Below, one piece after another: positions 7,229 to 15,278 of a DNA stretch of 38,176 nt. This DNA is from Bacteroidota bacterium (lineage in GTDB: Bacteria > Bacteroidota > Rhodothermia > Rhodothermales > Rubricoccaceae): NCBI GenBank assembly GCA_012960515.1, contig DUBD01000004.1:11837-50012 (forward strand), in the 5' to 3' direction. The notes beneath the pieces are model-generated. The model was not told where the DNA came from, searched no databases, and was given only the letters and a program-made list of their open reading frames with translations. Within the stretch, counting starts at the first letter, position 1; every line of letters starts with the position of its first letter. Position numbers and translations under genes: made by a program.

Positions 7229-8497
7229 ATGTCCCTCCTCGATGACCTCCGCTGGCGCGGCCTCGTCTACGACCACACGCCCGGCCTGGAGGACCACCTC
7301 GCCAGCGGCCCCGTCACGGCGTACTGCGGCTTCGATCCCACCGCCGACAGCCTCCACATCGGGCACCTGCTCCCGCTGATGGGGCTCGCGCGGCTCCAGC
7401 GGCACGGCCACCGGCCGGTCGCGCTCGTGGGCGGCGGCACGGGGCTCATCGGCGATCCCAGCGGCAAGCGCGCCGAGCGGACGCTCCAGACCCTGGAGCA
7501 GGTGGAGGCCAACGTCCGCGGCCTCCGCGCGCAGATGGAGGCGATCCTGGACTTCGAGGGCGAGCATGCCGCGAAGGTCATGAACAACGCGGACTGGCTC
7601 ACCACCATCCCGCTCACGGACTTCCTGCGCGACGTCGGCAAGCACTTCACCATCGGCTACATGACGGCGAAGGAGAGCGTCAAGAGCCGGCTGGATAGCG
7701 AGGTCGGCCTCTCGTTCACGGAGTTCAGCTACCAACTCCTCCAGGCGTACGACTTCCTCGTGCTCCACGAGCGCGAGGGCGTGACGCTGCAGGTGGGCGG
7801 CTCGGACCAGTGGGGCAACATCACCGCCGGCACGGACCTCATCCGCAAGACGCACGGCGAGAAGGCGCACGGCCTGGTGTACCCGCTCGTCAAGAACGCC
7901 GCGGGCACCAAGTTCGGGAAGACCGAGGCCGGCGCCGTCTGGCTGGACCCCGAGCGCACGAGCCCGTACCGCTTCTACCAGTTCTGGCTGGGCACGGACG
8001 ACCGCGACGTGATCGACCGGCTGAAGTCGTTCACGTGGCTCTCCCGCGAGGAGATCGAGGCGCTGGAGGCGGAGCACGCCGAGGCCCCGCACCGCCGCAT
8101 CGCGCAGAAGGCGCTCGCCGAGGCCGTCACCGCGATGGTCCACGGCCCCGACGGGCTGGCGGGCGCGCAGCGCGCGACGGACGCCCTCTTCGGCGGCGAC
8201 CTCGCGGCGCTGAGCGTGCGCGAGATCGGCGAAGTGTTCGAGGGCGTCCCGGAGTCCGCGATGCCGGCCTCCGCCTTCGAGGGCGAGGGTCTGGAGATCG
8301 TGGACGTGCTCGCCGACGCCGGCGCGACGAAGTCCAAGGGCGAGGCCCGGCGGCTCGTGCAGGGCGGCGGCGTCCGCATCGGCAACGAGAAGGTGGACGC
8401 GGAGCGCCGCGTGACCGTCGCGGACGCACTCCACGGCGAAGTGATCGTCGTGCGGATGGGCAAGAAGCGCGTGCACCTCGTCCGCCTGGAGCGGTAG
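7229..8497 (+). CDS. tyrS: Tyrosine--tRNA ligase
   Basis: A class I aminoacyl-tRNA synthetase of 422 residues, the normal length for bacterial TyrRS. The HIGH signature is at residues 43-46 (SLHIGHLLPL), with AYCGFDPTADSLH just before it. QVGGSDQWGNITAGTDLIRK forms the tyrosine and adenylate site. The KMSKS loop appears as KFGKT (K228-T232), the usual E. coli-type TyrRS variant. An S4 RNA-binding domain closes the protein (about 355-420: KSKGEARRLVQGGGVRIGNEKV). It lies 86 bases after hisC on the same strand and is followed by a repeat-derived hairpin. Function is secure. Confidence 0.97.
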   Translation: MSLLDDLRWRGLVYDHTPGLEDHLASGPVTAYCGFDPTADSLHIGHLLPLMGLARLQRHGHRPVALVGGGTGLIGDPSGKRAERTLQTLEQVEANVRGLRAQMEAILDFEGEHAAKVMNNADWLTTIPLTDFLRDVGKHFTIGYMTAKESVKSRLDSEVGLSFTEFSYQLLQAYDFLVLHEREGVTLQVGGSDQWGNITAGTDLIRKTHGEKAHGLVYPLVKNAAGTKFGKTEAGAVWLDPERTSPYRFYQFWLGTDDRDVIDRLKSFTWLSREEIEALEAEHAEAPHRRIAQKALAEAVTAMVHGPDGLAGAQRATDALFGGDLAALSVREIGEVFEGVPESAMPASAFEGEGLEIVDVLADAGATKSKGEARRLVQGGGVRIGNEKVDAERRVTVADALHGEVIVVRMGKKRVHLVRLER

Positions 8498-8538
8498 CGC
8501 CCGGAGAGCCGCTCGCCCACAGCGGGCGGCTCCGGCCT

Positions 8539-8567
8539 CCCGCTGGCGGAGCGCCACCGCCAGCGGG
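8539..8567 (+). terminator. Repeat-derived hairpin terminator after tyrS
   Basis: Perfect 11-base arms CCCGCTGGCGG and CCGCCAGCGGG surround AGCGCCA. This is a head-to-head pair of the dispersed motif, starting 42 bases after the tyrS stop. It has no U-run. Confidence 0.65.
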
Positions 8568-8723
8568 GCGCGAAGCTCTCGTGCAAACGTTTTCCTTCGG
8601 GAGGCGGCGAGGAGCGGCCTCCGGGCGCGTCTCTGGCCAGAGAGCCCCCTTGGCCCCGCCGGGATAGGGGAGAACGCCGCACACCGCCGGGCGTAGGCCG
8701 GACCTCCCCCGCTTCCTCGCCCG

Positions 8724-8732
8724 TATCTTCCG
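8724..8732 (+). promoter_or_regulatory. Putative -7 promoter box TATCTTCCG
   Basis: Located 42 bases before the start of the bifunctional nuclease gene. It matches the recurring TA(S)(Y)TTC(S)G box seen before other genes here and resembles the Bacteroidota TAnnTTTG element. No TTG is evident at the expected -33 position. Confidence 0.45.
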
Positions 8733-8774
8733 CGCCCTCTGCGCTTTCGCGGCACACGCCCCCTCCGTTCTCCG

Positions 8775-9362
8775 ATGGACTACATCCAGGTCGACATTAT
8801 CGGGCTCTCGACGAGCCCTTCCTCGGGCGGGGCCTACGCCCTCGTCCTCGGCGAAACCAACGGCAACCGGCGCCTCCCCATCATCATCGGGGCCTTCGAG
8901 GCGCAGGCCATCGCGCTGGAGCTGGAGAAGATCCAGCCGCCCCGGCCGATGACGCACGACCTCCTCCGCAACCTCTTCGACGCCCTCGGCGCGGAGGTCA
9001 CGGACATCGCCATCGACGACCTGCGCGAGGGCACCTTCTTCGCCAAGATCCGCTACGTCTACGACGACGAGGAGGCGCAGCTGGACGCCCGCCCGTCCGA
9101 CGCCGTCGCGCTGGCGGTCCGCACGGACGCGCCCATCTTCGTGGCCGCCGAGGTGCTGGAAGAGGCAGGCATCCCCGCCGACGACGAGGAGGACGAGCCG
9201 CAGAGCCCGGAGCCCGCCCGCCGCGCGCCGGCCGAGCCCGCCAGCGGCGGCTCCCGCCTGGAACGGATGGAGGGCCAACTCCAGAAGGCCATCGAGGAGG
9301 AGGACTACGAGATGGCCGCCAAACTGCGCGACGAGATCGCGCGGATGAAGTCCGAGAACTGA
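8775..9362 (+). CDS. Bifunctional nuclease (BFN/DUF151) domain protein with C-terminal UVR motif
   Basis: A 195-residue protein in two parts. Residues 1-135 are the DUF151/BFN domain (GGAYALVLGETNGNRRLPII, then IGAFEAQAIALELE and LDARPSDAVALAVR), a family with reported nuclease activity. After an acidic, Pro/Ala-rich linker, residues 155-195 form a UVR motif like those of UvrB/UvrC (LERMEGQLQKAIEEEDYEMA then AKLRDEIARM), a two-helix protein-interaction element. This BFN-UVR arrangement is, from memory, common in Bacteroidota relatives. Its stop overlaps the next start by one base (TGATG), implying translational coupling. A -7-like box lies upstream. The family call is firm; the cellular role is not established. 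Confidence 0.85.
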   Translation: MDYIQVDIIGLSTSPSSGGAYALVLGETNGNRRLPIIIGAFEAQAIALELEKIQPPRPMTHDLLRNLFDALGAEVTDIAIDDLREGTFFAKIRYVYDDEEAQLDARPSDAVALAVRTDAPIFVAAEVLEEAGIPADDEEDEPQSPEPARRAPAEPASGGSRLERMEGQLQKAIEEEDYEMAAKLRDEIARMKSEN

Positions 9363-9958
9363 TGGCCGCCTGTTTCCGGACGCTCGCGCTCGCCGCGCTG
9401 GCGGTGCTCGCCGCGAGCGCTCCACAGGCACAGAGCATCGCCGGGGCCGAGGCCGCCGCGCAGGCCTACGCCGACGCCATCTCCGCGCAGGATTGGGCCG
9501 CCGCCGCCGCCCTCACAGACTCCACCGACCTCGCCCGGCTGGCGGAGCTGTTCGACGTGATCGCCGCGTTCGGTGAGGAAGGCGCCGACCTCTTCGGCAT
9601 GGACGGCGCCGAGTCCCCGCAGGACGCGTTCGTCGCGCTCATGGAGTTCGTCAGCGGGCAGCCCATGATGGGCGACGTGTTCGGCAGCATCTCCATGGAC
9701 CTGATCGGCAGCGTCGCGGAGTCCGATACCCTCGTGCACGTGCTCGGGCGGACGCAGACCCGGATGCTCGGCTCCGATGTGAGCGGCATCGAGGTCACCA
9801 CAGCGCGATGGGACGGCACGCGCTGGGTGGTCAAGCTGAAAGAAGAGATGGAGGGCATGATCACCGCGATGGAAGCGGCGTTCGCGAACCCCGCCCTCCT
9901 GGAAGGCTTCGGTGATATGCCGCCCCCGCCCCCCTCCGATCCCAAGAAAGAGCGGTGA
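9362..9958 (+). CDS. Secreted protein of unknown function (possible NTF2-like fold)
   Basis: A 198-residue protein with a clear signal peptide (CFRTLALAALAVLAASAPQAQ, cleavage near residue 24). After it comes AAAQAYADAISAQDWAAAAA, the helical opening found in many SnoaL/NTF2-like or DUF4878-like secreted proteins. WDGTRWVVKLKEEMEGMI later resembles the closing strands of that fold. The tail is Pro-rich and basic (PPPPPSDPKKER). The start overlaps the upstream stop by one base, and its own stop overlaps the bshC start by four bases (GTGA), so all three are probably translated from one mRNA. The fold suggestion is weak; I do not recognise a specific family. Confidence 0.75.
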   Translation: MAACFRTLALAALAVLAASAPQAQSIAGAEAAAQAYADAISAQDWAAAAALTDSTDLARLAELFDVIAAFGEEGADLFGMDGAESPQDAFVALMEFVSGQPMMGDVFGSISMDLIGSVAESDTLVHVLGRTQTRMLGSDVSGIEVTTARWDGTRWVVKLKEEMEGMITAMEAAFANPALLEGFGDMPPPPPSDPKKER

Positions 9959-11574
9959 GCACCGAGGCCCGTCCGGTCCCGCACGGCGCACTCGGCGCCA
10001 GCCGGCTGTTCCAAGCGGTCGCCGGCCGCGAGCCCGAGGCCCTCGCCTTCTACGCCCACGACTGGCGCGATGGGCTCGCCGAGGCTGCTCGCATCGCCGC
10101 GGAGCACCCGCGCGACCGAGACGCGCTGGCGGATGCCCTCGTGCAGCAGAACCGCCGCTGGGGCGCGGACGCCGCCGCGATGGCGAACGCCGAGACGCTC
10201 CGCCAGCCGGAGGCCGTCGCGGTCCTCACGGGGCAGCAACTCGGGCTCTTCGGCGGGCCGCTCTACACGGTCTGGAAGGCGCTCGGTGCCGTCCTGACCG
10301 CCCGCCGCGTGGCGCGCGAGACCGGCCGCCCCGCCGTGCCCGTCTTCTGGCTCGCCGGCGAAGACCACGACCTCGACGAGGTCCGCCAGACGCTCGTGCC
10401 TCGCGGCGAATCCGTCGCGGCGGTGGGCTACGGTGCGTCCGACGCCGACAACCGCCAGCCCGTCGGCCGGATCGATCTCGACGCGGAGGCGCTGGCGGAC
10501 GCGCTCGGCGCGATGGAAGCGGCGCTGCCCGAGGGCCCGCACCGCGCGGACGTGGTGGCGCTCCTGCGGCGGACGTGGTCGCCCGGCCGCCCCTGGCGCG
10601 ACGCGTTCGCCGAGACCATCCTCGCGCTGACCCGCGAGACGGGGCTCGTCCTCGTCTCCCCGGACGACCCCGCCATCAAAACCCTCGCGCGCGACCTGTT
10701 CGCGGCGGAGGCGACGGACTGGGAGGCCACGTTCGAGGCGCTCACCGCGCAGACGGAGCGGCTCCGCAGCGCAGGCTTCCACGCGCAGATCGAGCCCGCT
10801 CCGCTCAACCTCTTCCTCCTCGATGGCGACGACCGGCTGGCGCTCGATCCCGGCGCGTCCGGCGTCCGCGTCCGACAGACCGGCGCCCGCGTGGACCTCG
10901 CCGAGACGGCCCGCCAGCGGCCCGGGGCGCTCAGCCCCAACGTGGTCCTCCGCCCGGTGATGCAGGACGCGCTCTTCCCGACCGTCGCGTACGTCGCGGG
11001 GCCGGGGGAGACGGCGTACTTCGCGCAGCTCCGGGGCGTCTACGAGCGGTTCGGCGTGCCGATGCCGGCCATCGTGCCGCGGCTCAGCGTGACGCTCGTG
11101 CCGGCCTCGGTGCGGAAAGTGCTGGACCGCTACGGCCTCGCGCTGCCGGACCTCCGCGAGGGCATCCAGGCGCACTGGAAACGCCTCGCGATGGAAGCCT
11201 CGGACACGGATTTCGCCGCCGCCTTCGCGGACGCGCGCGCCGCCACAGACGCCGAGATCGACCGGCTGGCGCCCCTCGCGACCGGCATCGACACGTCGCT
11301 GGAGGCCGCCGCCGAGGCCGCGCGCACCCACATCCACGCCGCCCTCGCGCGACTCGAAACCAAGACCGTCCGCGTCCAGAAGCGCCGGCACGACGACGTC
11401 CGCGCCCGCCTCGCGCGCGCCCACGCCGCGCTCTGGCCCAACGGGACGCTGCAGGAGCGCGCCGCCAACCCCTTCGCGTTCGCCGTCGCCCTCGGGCTGG
11501 ACGGCTTCGCCTGGCTGGCGGACGCCCTCGGCGAGGACATCGACACGAGCCGGCATTGGGTGGTGGAGGCGTGA
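9955..11574 (+). CDS. bshC: Putative cysteine ligase BshC (bacillithiol biosynthesis)
   Basis: A 539-residue protein with the BshC hallmarks: VLTGQQLGLFGGPLYTVWKA (about residues 90-109), then PVFWLAGEDHDLDEV (129-143), the Rossmann-like core of this family. BshC is credited with adding cysteine to glucosamine-malate in the last step of bacillithiol synthesis, a low-molecular-weight thiol of Firmicutes and Bacteroidota. The C-terminal third is Ala/Arg-rich and helical, consistent with the family's coiled-coil. It starts with GTG in a GTGA overlap with the preceding gene. Length fits. bshA and bshB are not in the window. A terminator-like hairpin lies about 37 bases after the stop. Confidence 0.9.
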   Translation: MSTEARPVPHGALGASRLFQAVAGREPEALAFYAHDWRDGLAEAARIAAEHPRDRDALADALVQQNRRWGADAAAMANAETLRQPEAVAVLTGQQLGLFGGPLYTVWKALGAVLTARRVARETGRPAVPVFWLAGEDHDLDEVRQTLVPRGESVAAVGYGASDADNRQPVGRIDLDAEALADALGAMEAALPEGPHRADVVALLRRTWSPGRPWRDAFAETILALTRETGLVLVSPDDPAIKTLARDLFAAEATDWEATFEALTAQTERLRSAGFHAQIEPAPLNLFLLDGDDRLALDPGASGVRVRQTGARVDLAETARQRPGALSPNVVLRPVMQDALFPTVAYVAGPGETAYFAQLRGVYERFGVPMPAIVPRLSVTLVPASVRKVLDRYGLALPDLREGIQAHWKRLAMEASDTDFAAAFADARAATDAEIDRLAPLATGIDTSLEAAAEAARTHIHAALARLETKTVRVQKRRHDDVRARLARAHAALWPNGTLQERAANPFAFAVALGLDGFAWLADALGEDIDTSRHWVVEA

Positions 11575-11604
11575 GCAGACCGCTCATGACCCCGCCCACC
11601 GGCA

Positions 11605-11635
11605 CCGCCAGCGGGGCGGGGCCCCCGCGTTTTCT
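11605..11635 (+). terminator. Intrinsic terminator after bshC, overlapping a repeat copy
   Basis: The dispersed motif CCGCCAGCGGGGCGG (11605-11619) continues into GGCCCCCGCGTTTT. GCGGGG (11611-11616) can pair with CCCCGC (11623-11628), followed by G and four Ts. This is the window's best example of a hairpin plus T-tract. Confidence 0.55.
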
Positions 11636-11644
11636 CTGACCGCT

Positions 11645-12307
11645 ATGCTGTTCTCCCCCCTCGTCGAGCGCGCCATCGAGATCGCCGCGGAGTGGCACGA
11701 CGGCACGTACCGGAAGGGCCGCTGGACGGACCCCGTGCTGGCCCCGCCGCAGACCGAGGCCCTCGCGCCGGGCGTCCCCGCCATGTCCCACGTCACGACC
11801 GTCGCGCTGACGGTCGCCCGCGCGGGGTGGAGCGACGAGACCATCGCGGCCGCCTTCCTGCACGACACGCTGGAGGACCGCGACCGGCACGCGCGGACGC
11901 TCGCCGCGGACCGGCTGGCGGCGCTCGTCGGCGAGGAGGTCGTCGCGATCGTGGAAGCCGTCACGGAGCCGAAGGTGGACGACGCAGGCCGCCCGCTGGC
12001 GTGGCGCGTCCGCAAGGATGCGTACCTGGCGACGCTCCGGGCGGCCTCCGCCGAGGCCGCGGCCGTCTCGCTCGCGGACAAGCTGCACAACGCCTACGCG
12101 ATGGCCTCCAGCCTGGAGGCCGGCGTGGACATCTTCCGCGCGGCACCGGGCCGCACCGCGCTCTCCGCCGGCGCCGAGGACCAGCTGTGGTACTTCCGCG
12201 CCGTCGTGGAGGCGACCGCGCACCACGAGGACCCGCGGCTGGACGCGCTCCGCGCACGCCTCGCGAAAGAGATCGAGCGGTTCGCCGCCGCCGTGGGGCT
12301 GGCGTAG
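11645..12307 (+). CDS. HD-domain phosphohydrolase (SpoT/RelA hydrolase-like)
   Basis: A 220-residue metal-dependent phosphohydrolase. The metal-binding HD pair is H73-D74 in AFLHDTLEDRD, preceded by MSHVTTVALTVARAGWSDET carrying the first conserved His (H49). The downstream metal Asp is D145 in VSLADKLHNAYAM. The spacing and the HDTLED/ADKLHN pairing are those of the hydrolase half of RelA/SpoT enzymes and small (p)ppGpp hydrolases of the MESH1 type. There is no synthetase, TGS or ACT domain. Hydrolysis of (p)ppGpp is plausible but not proven; other HD enzymes share these motifs. It converges on the MBOAT gene, with a repeat copy between them. Confidence 0.75.
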   Translation: MLFSPLVERAIEIAAEWHDGTYRKGRWTDPVLAPPQTEALAPGVPAMSHVTTVALTVARAGWSDETIAAAFLHDTLEDRDRHARTLAADRLAALVGEEVVAIVEAVTEPKVDDAGRPLAWRVRKDAYLATLRAASAEAAAVSLADKLHNAYAMASSLEAGVDIFRAAPGRTALSAGAEDQLWYFRAVVEATAHHEDPRLDALRARLAKEIERFAAAVGLA

Positions 12308-12339
12308 CTGCCCGCCGAGCGCGACCCTGCCGACCGCCG

Positions 12340-12354
12340 CCGCCAGCGGGGCGG
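12340..12354 (+). repeat. Copy of the dispersed motif between converging genes
   Basis: CCGCCAGCGGGGCGG lies in the 49-bp spacer between the HD-domain gene and the MBOAT gene, one base before the end of the latter. It can fold (CCGCC with GGCGG) and may serve as a two-way terminator. Confidence 0.6.
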
Positions 12355-12356
12355 GA

Positions 12357-13844
12357 TCAGAACTGGAAGTAGATGAACGGGACGGCGCCGTAGCTGCCGA
12401 ACAGGATGATCGCGAGGGAGATCACGATGTAGACCGCCCAGCGCTTCGCGGGCACCATCGCGGCCAACCGCTCGTCCAGGCTCTTGCCGCGCTCCTCCAG
12501 GATGTCCACGAACAGGAACGCGCCCACAGCCGCCACGATCAGCCCGAAGTCGAACACGTCGAAGCCGGGCAGGATGGGGGAGGTGTAGACCCCCTCCGGC
12601 ACCACGAACATCCGCTTCGTCATGGTCCAGGCGTCGCCCAGGCTCGCCGTCCGGAAGGCCTGCCCGCATGCCAGCCAGAGGAAAAACGTCGTCGCGATGC
12701 CGGTTGCCCGGCGGACCGCCGCGATGGGGAGCGCGCCGCCAGCCGCGGCGACCTCGGCGGTGGCGCGGCGCTCGAACAGCTTCCAGAAACGGTCGCGGTA
12801 GGGCTTGAGCAGGCGGCCGAAGATGAGCAGCATCCCGTGCGTGAAGCCGAAGAACACGAAGGTCCACGCGGCGCCGTGCCAGAGCCCGCTCACGGTAAAG
12901 ATGATGAGCAGGTTGAGCATCCCGCGGACCGGCCCCTTCTTCCCGCCGCCGAGCGGGGCGTAGAGGTAGTCCCGGAACCAGGACATCAGACTGATGTGCC
13001 AGCGCCGCCACAACTCGCCCATGGAGGCGGAGAAGTACGGGCGCCGGAAGTTGTCCATGAGCCGGAAGCCCATGACCCGCGCCGCGCCGATGGCGATGAG
13101 GCTGTAGCCCGCGAAGTCGCCGTAGATCTGCCACGCGAAGGCGAGCGAGGCCGCCCACGTCGCGGCACCCCCGAACGCCTCGGGGTTGGCGTAGACCACG
13201 TCCGCGTAGGGCGCCATCCGGTCCGCCACCACGCACTTGATGAAGAACCCCCAGAGCATGAGGCGGAGCCCGCTGGAGGCCAGCTTCATGTCGAACGGGT
13301 GCTCCTTGTGGAACTGGGGGAGCAGCCGGCGGCTCCGCTCGATGGGCCCCGCCACCAGCTGAGGGAAGAACGTGACGTAGAGCGCGAAGATGCCGAGGTG
13401 TGTCTCGGCGTCCTTGTGCCCGCGGTACACGTCCACGGAGTACGAGAGCGTCTGGAACGTGTAGAACGAGATCCCGACGGGGAGCACGAGCGAGGGGACG
13501 TCCAGCGCGGCGTCTCGCGCGAGGTAGCTCGCGAACGCGTTGAACGTCTCGCCGAAGAAGCCGAGGTACTTGAAGGTCCCCAGCATGGCGAGGTTGGCCG
13601 CGAGGCTGACCCAGAGGTACGGCTTCCGCGCCTCCTTCGTGGGCTGCTGCCCCATCTTGACGCCCATGGCGTAGTCCACGAGCGTGGAGGCCACGATGAG
13701 GCCGAGGTACTCCCACCGCCACCAGCCGTAGAAGAAGTAGCTCGCGGCGAGGAGCCAGACCCAGCGGAAGCGGTGCGGGGTGAGGAAGTACACCCCCACT
13801 ACGACCGGGAAGAAGACGACGAACGCGAGCGAGTTGAACAGCAT
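12357..13844 (-). CDS. MBOAT-family O-acyltransferase (AlgI/DltB-like)
   Basis: A 495-residue polytopic membrane protein with the MBOAT signatures: LPVGISFYTFQTLSYSVDVY (121-140), FFPQLVAGPIER (159-170), WQIYGDFAGYSLIAIG, ELWRRWHISLMSWFRDYLYA with H283, and GLWHGAAWTF with the presumed catalytic H323. About ten hydrophobic segments are visible. Members such as AlgI and PatA move acetyl groups across the membrane to modify exopolysaccharide or peptidoglycan. Its 5' neighbour, six bases away, encodes an SGNH-like partner, so the pair is an operon and probably one acylation machine. Which glycan is modified cannot be told, as no polysaccharide cluster is present. The start at 13844 fits the family N-terminus MLFNSLAFVVFFPVV. 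Confidence 0.9.
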   Translation of the reverse strand: MLFNSLAFVVFFPVVVGVYFLTPHRFRWVWLLAASYFFYGWWRWEYLGLIVASTLVDYAMGVKMGQQPTKEARKPYLWVSLAANLAMLGTFKYLGFFGETFNAFASYLARDAALDVPSLVLPVGISFYTFQTLSYSVDVYRGHKDAETHLGIFALYVTFFPQLVAGPIERSRRLLPQFHKEHPFDMKLASSGLRLMLWGFFIKCVVADRMAPYADVVYANPEAFGGAATWAASLAFAWQIYGDFAGYSLIAIGAARVMGFRLMDNFRRPYFSASMGELWRRWHISLMSWFRDYLYAPLGGGKKGPVRGMLNLLIIFTVSGLWHGAAWTFVFFGFTHGMLLIFGRLLKPYRDRFWKLFERRATAEVAAAGGALPIAAVRRATGIATTFFLWLACGQAFRTASLGDAWTMTKRMFVVPEGVYTSPILPGFDVFDFGLIVAAVGAFLFVDILEERGKSLDERLAAMVPAKRWAVYIVISLAIILFGSYGAVPFIYFQF

Positions 13845-13850
13845 CGAGTC

Positions 13851-14945
13851 TCAGCGGGCGTCGGCCGGGGAGGGGAGGGCGCCGTACGGCTCGCCCTGGG
13901 TCACGCGGCGGGGCGCTGGCGCTCCCTCCAGCGGCGGGAGCTCTGCGGCGAGGATGTCCGTCGCGCGGATGGCCATGGGCTCTCCGAGGTGGCCCACGTC
14001 GAACCACGAGGCGCGGTCGAAGAGCTCCGGGTAGCGGTCGGGGTCGTTGAGCACGATCACGGCGCCCTCGCCCAGCGCCTCGCGGACGATCTGGGTCACG
14101 CCCACGCCCCGCTCCGTGCCGACCTGCTCCACGAAGACCACGTCCACGCCCTTCGCGCGGGCGCGCTCCGCGAGGGAGATCCAGGCCTCGGCGGTGGCGC
14201 GGTCCCGGTCGTCCGGGGTGTACGTGGTCCGGGCGCGGATGGAGGCCACGCGGCTGGTGAACTCCGCCTGCCCCTCGGGGGAGAGGAAGGCCTCGCGGCG
14301 GGCCGAGCGGAGCGTGTTCCCGTTCTCTCGGAGCGGGATGTGCCCCCGCCGGCCGACGGCGCGCACCTTCCGGCGCTCGGACCTCCACTCCGTGGAGACG
14401 GAGTTGGCCCAGGCACGGCCCCACCCCACGAGGAACGTGTTGCGCACCCAGTACCGCCAGCGGTTGGCGGCGGGCCGTACCCGCCGCGGCAGCGGGCGGT
14501 CCGAGGCGAGGGCCACGCGCGTCCCGATCATCGCGCGGCGGGCGTCGTGGTAGTGCTGTGCCCGCCGCGTGCTGGCGACCCGCTCCGAGACGCCGATGTC
14601 CACGGGGCCGAACTCCACGACCATCCGGCGGATCGGGAGGCCCATGTTCAGGAGGCGGTCCGCGCGGAAGTGCGTCTCCAGCGCGCGCGAGCCCTGCACG
14701 CCGAAGTTGTACGAGGTCACGCCGTCACCGCGGAGGCTGTCCAGCCGCACCGGGTCGATGTGACGGAGCGTCCGGCTGGAGCCGAGGAAGACCACGTCCG
14801 GCTGCGTTGCGCGGACCTCCTGCAGCTTCACCCAGTAGGGTGCGATGTCGGCGTAGTGATCCTGCGACTTCAGCGCCAGCAGGATGGCGCCGAGGATGAG
14901 CGGATACAGCACCGCACGGACGATGTAGCGGCGGGGGATGCGCAC
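13851..14945 (-). CDS. SGNH/GDSL hydrolase-like membrane-anchored protein, MBOAT partner
   Basis: The 364-residue protein has an N-terminal membrane anchor (AVLYPLILGAILLALKS, residues 11-27). The extracytoplasmic part has PDVVFLGSSRTLRHIDP at 49-65, where S56 or S57 takes the place of the GDS nucleophile, and a late DVGHLGEPMAIRATDIL block with D316 and H319, the Asp-x-x-His of SGNH enzymes. Proteins like AlgX, AlgJ and DltD work this way beside MBOAT transporters, passing the acyl group to the final glycan. The downstream MBOAT gene six bases away supports this. A TACCTTCAG promoter-like box lies 23 bases before the ATG. The substrate is unknown. Confidence 0.7.
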   Translation of the reverse strand: MRIPRRYIVRAVLYPLILGAILLALKSQDHYADIAPYWVKLQEVRATQPDVVFLGSSRTLRHIDPVRLDSLRGDGVTSYNFGVQGSRALETHFRADRLLNMGLPIRRMVVEFGPVDIGVSERVASTRRAQHYHDARRAMIGTRVALASDRPLPRRVRPAANRWRYWVRNTFLVGWGRAWANSVSTEWRSERRKVRAVGRRGHIPLRENGNTLRSARREAFLSPEGQAEFTSRVASIRARTTYTPDDRDRATAEAWISLAERARAKGVDVVFVEQVGTERGVGVTQIVREALGEGAVIVLNDPDRYPELFDRASWFDVGHLGEPMAIRATDILAAELPPLEGAPAPRRVTQGEPYGALPSPADAR

Positions 14946-15278
14946 GCGGACCAGGGAGAGGGCGGAGCCTGAAGGTATCGGTTCGGGAGGGAATCGCGGC
15001 CCCCCCTTGGAATACGTGATCCGGACCCGCCACCGCGCACGGGGAGACGGTGCCTAGTGGAACCCCTGGTGCCTCATTGGGTGCAAGTCACTGGGAAACA
15101 GTAGATAATGCGCCAGGCAGTAGGCGCTATCCTCTGTCGGTCTCGTCTGGGCCGACGGCCCGACTCACAATGCCTGGGCCCGCCACGCCGGCCATCGCGC
15201 CGTGTGGCTCCCGCCCGACGAGGCCCTTTGGGGCGCTGGCGGCTTCGATGAGGGGCGCCAGCGCGCCGGCGGCGCCGC
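14946..15278. other. 333-bp gene-free stretch with clustered short inverted repeats
   Basis: No credible gene is seen here. Around 15045-15165 the sequence is less GC-rich and holds several short pairings in a row: AGTG/CACT (15056, 15089) around ACCC/GGGT (15062, 15079), ACTG/CAGT (15090, 15099), GCGCC/GGCGC (15110, 15123), and GGGCC/GGCCC (15149, 15157). It could be a structured RNA, an upstream leader of the SGNH operon on the minus strand, or the remains of an insertion. It matches no riboswitch or tRNA that I recognise. Confidence 0.3.
14969..14977 (-). promoter_or_regulatory. Putative -7 promoter box TACCTTCAG for the SGNH-MBOAT operon
   Basis: Read on the minus strand, the box ends 23 bases before the start of the SGNH-like gene. 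It is one of eight similar boxes in the window. Confidence 0.5.

Noticed and set aside
15045-15165. Cobalamin riboswitch or tRNA in the gap
   Set aside because: The sequence 'gtcactgggaaacagt' briefly suggested a B12-box, but the rest of the conserved core is missing; no T-loop GTTCRANNC or cloverleaf could be drawn.
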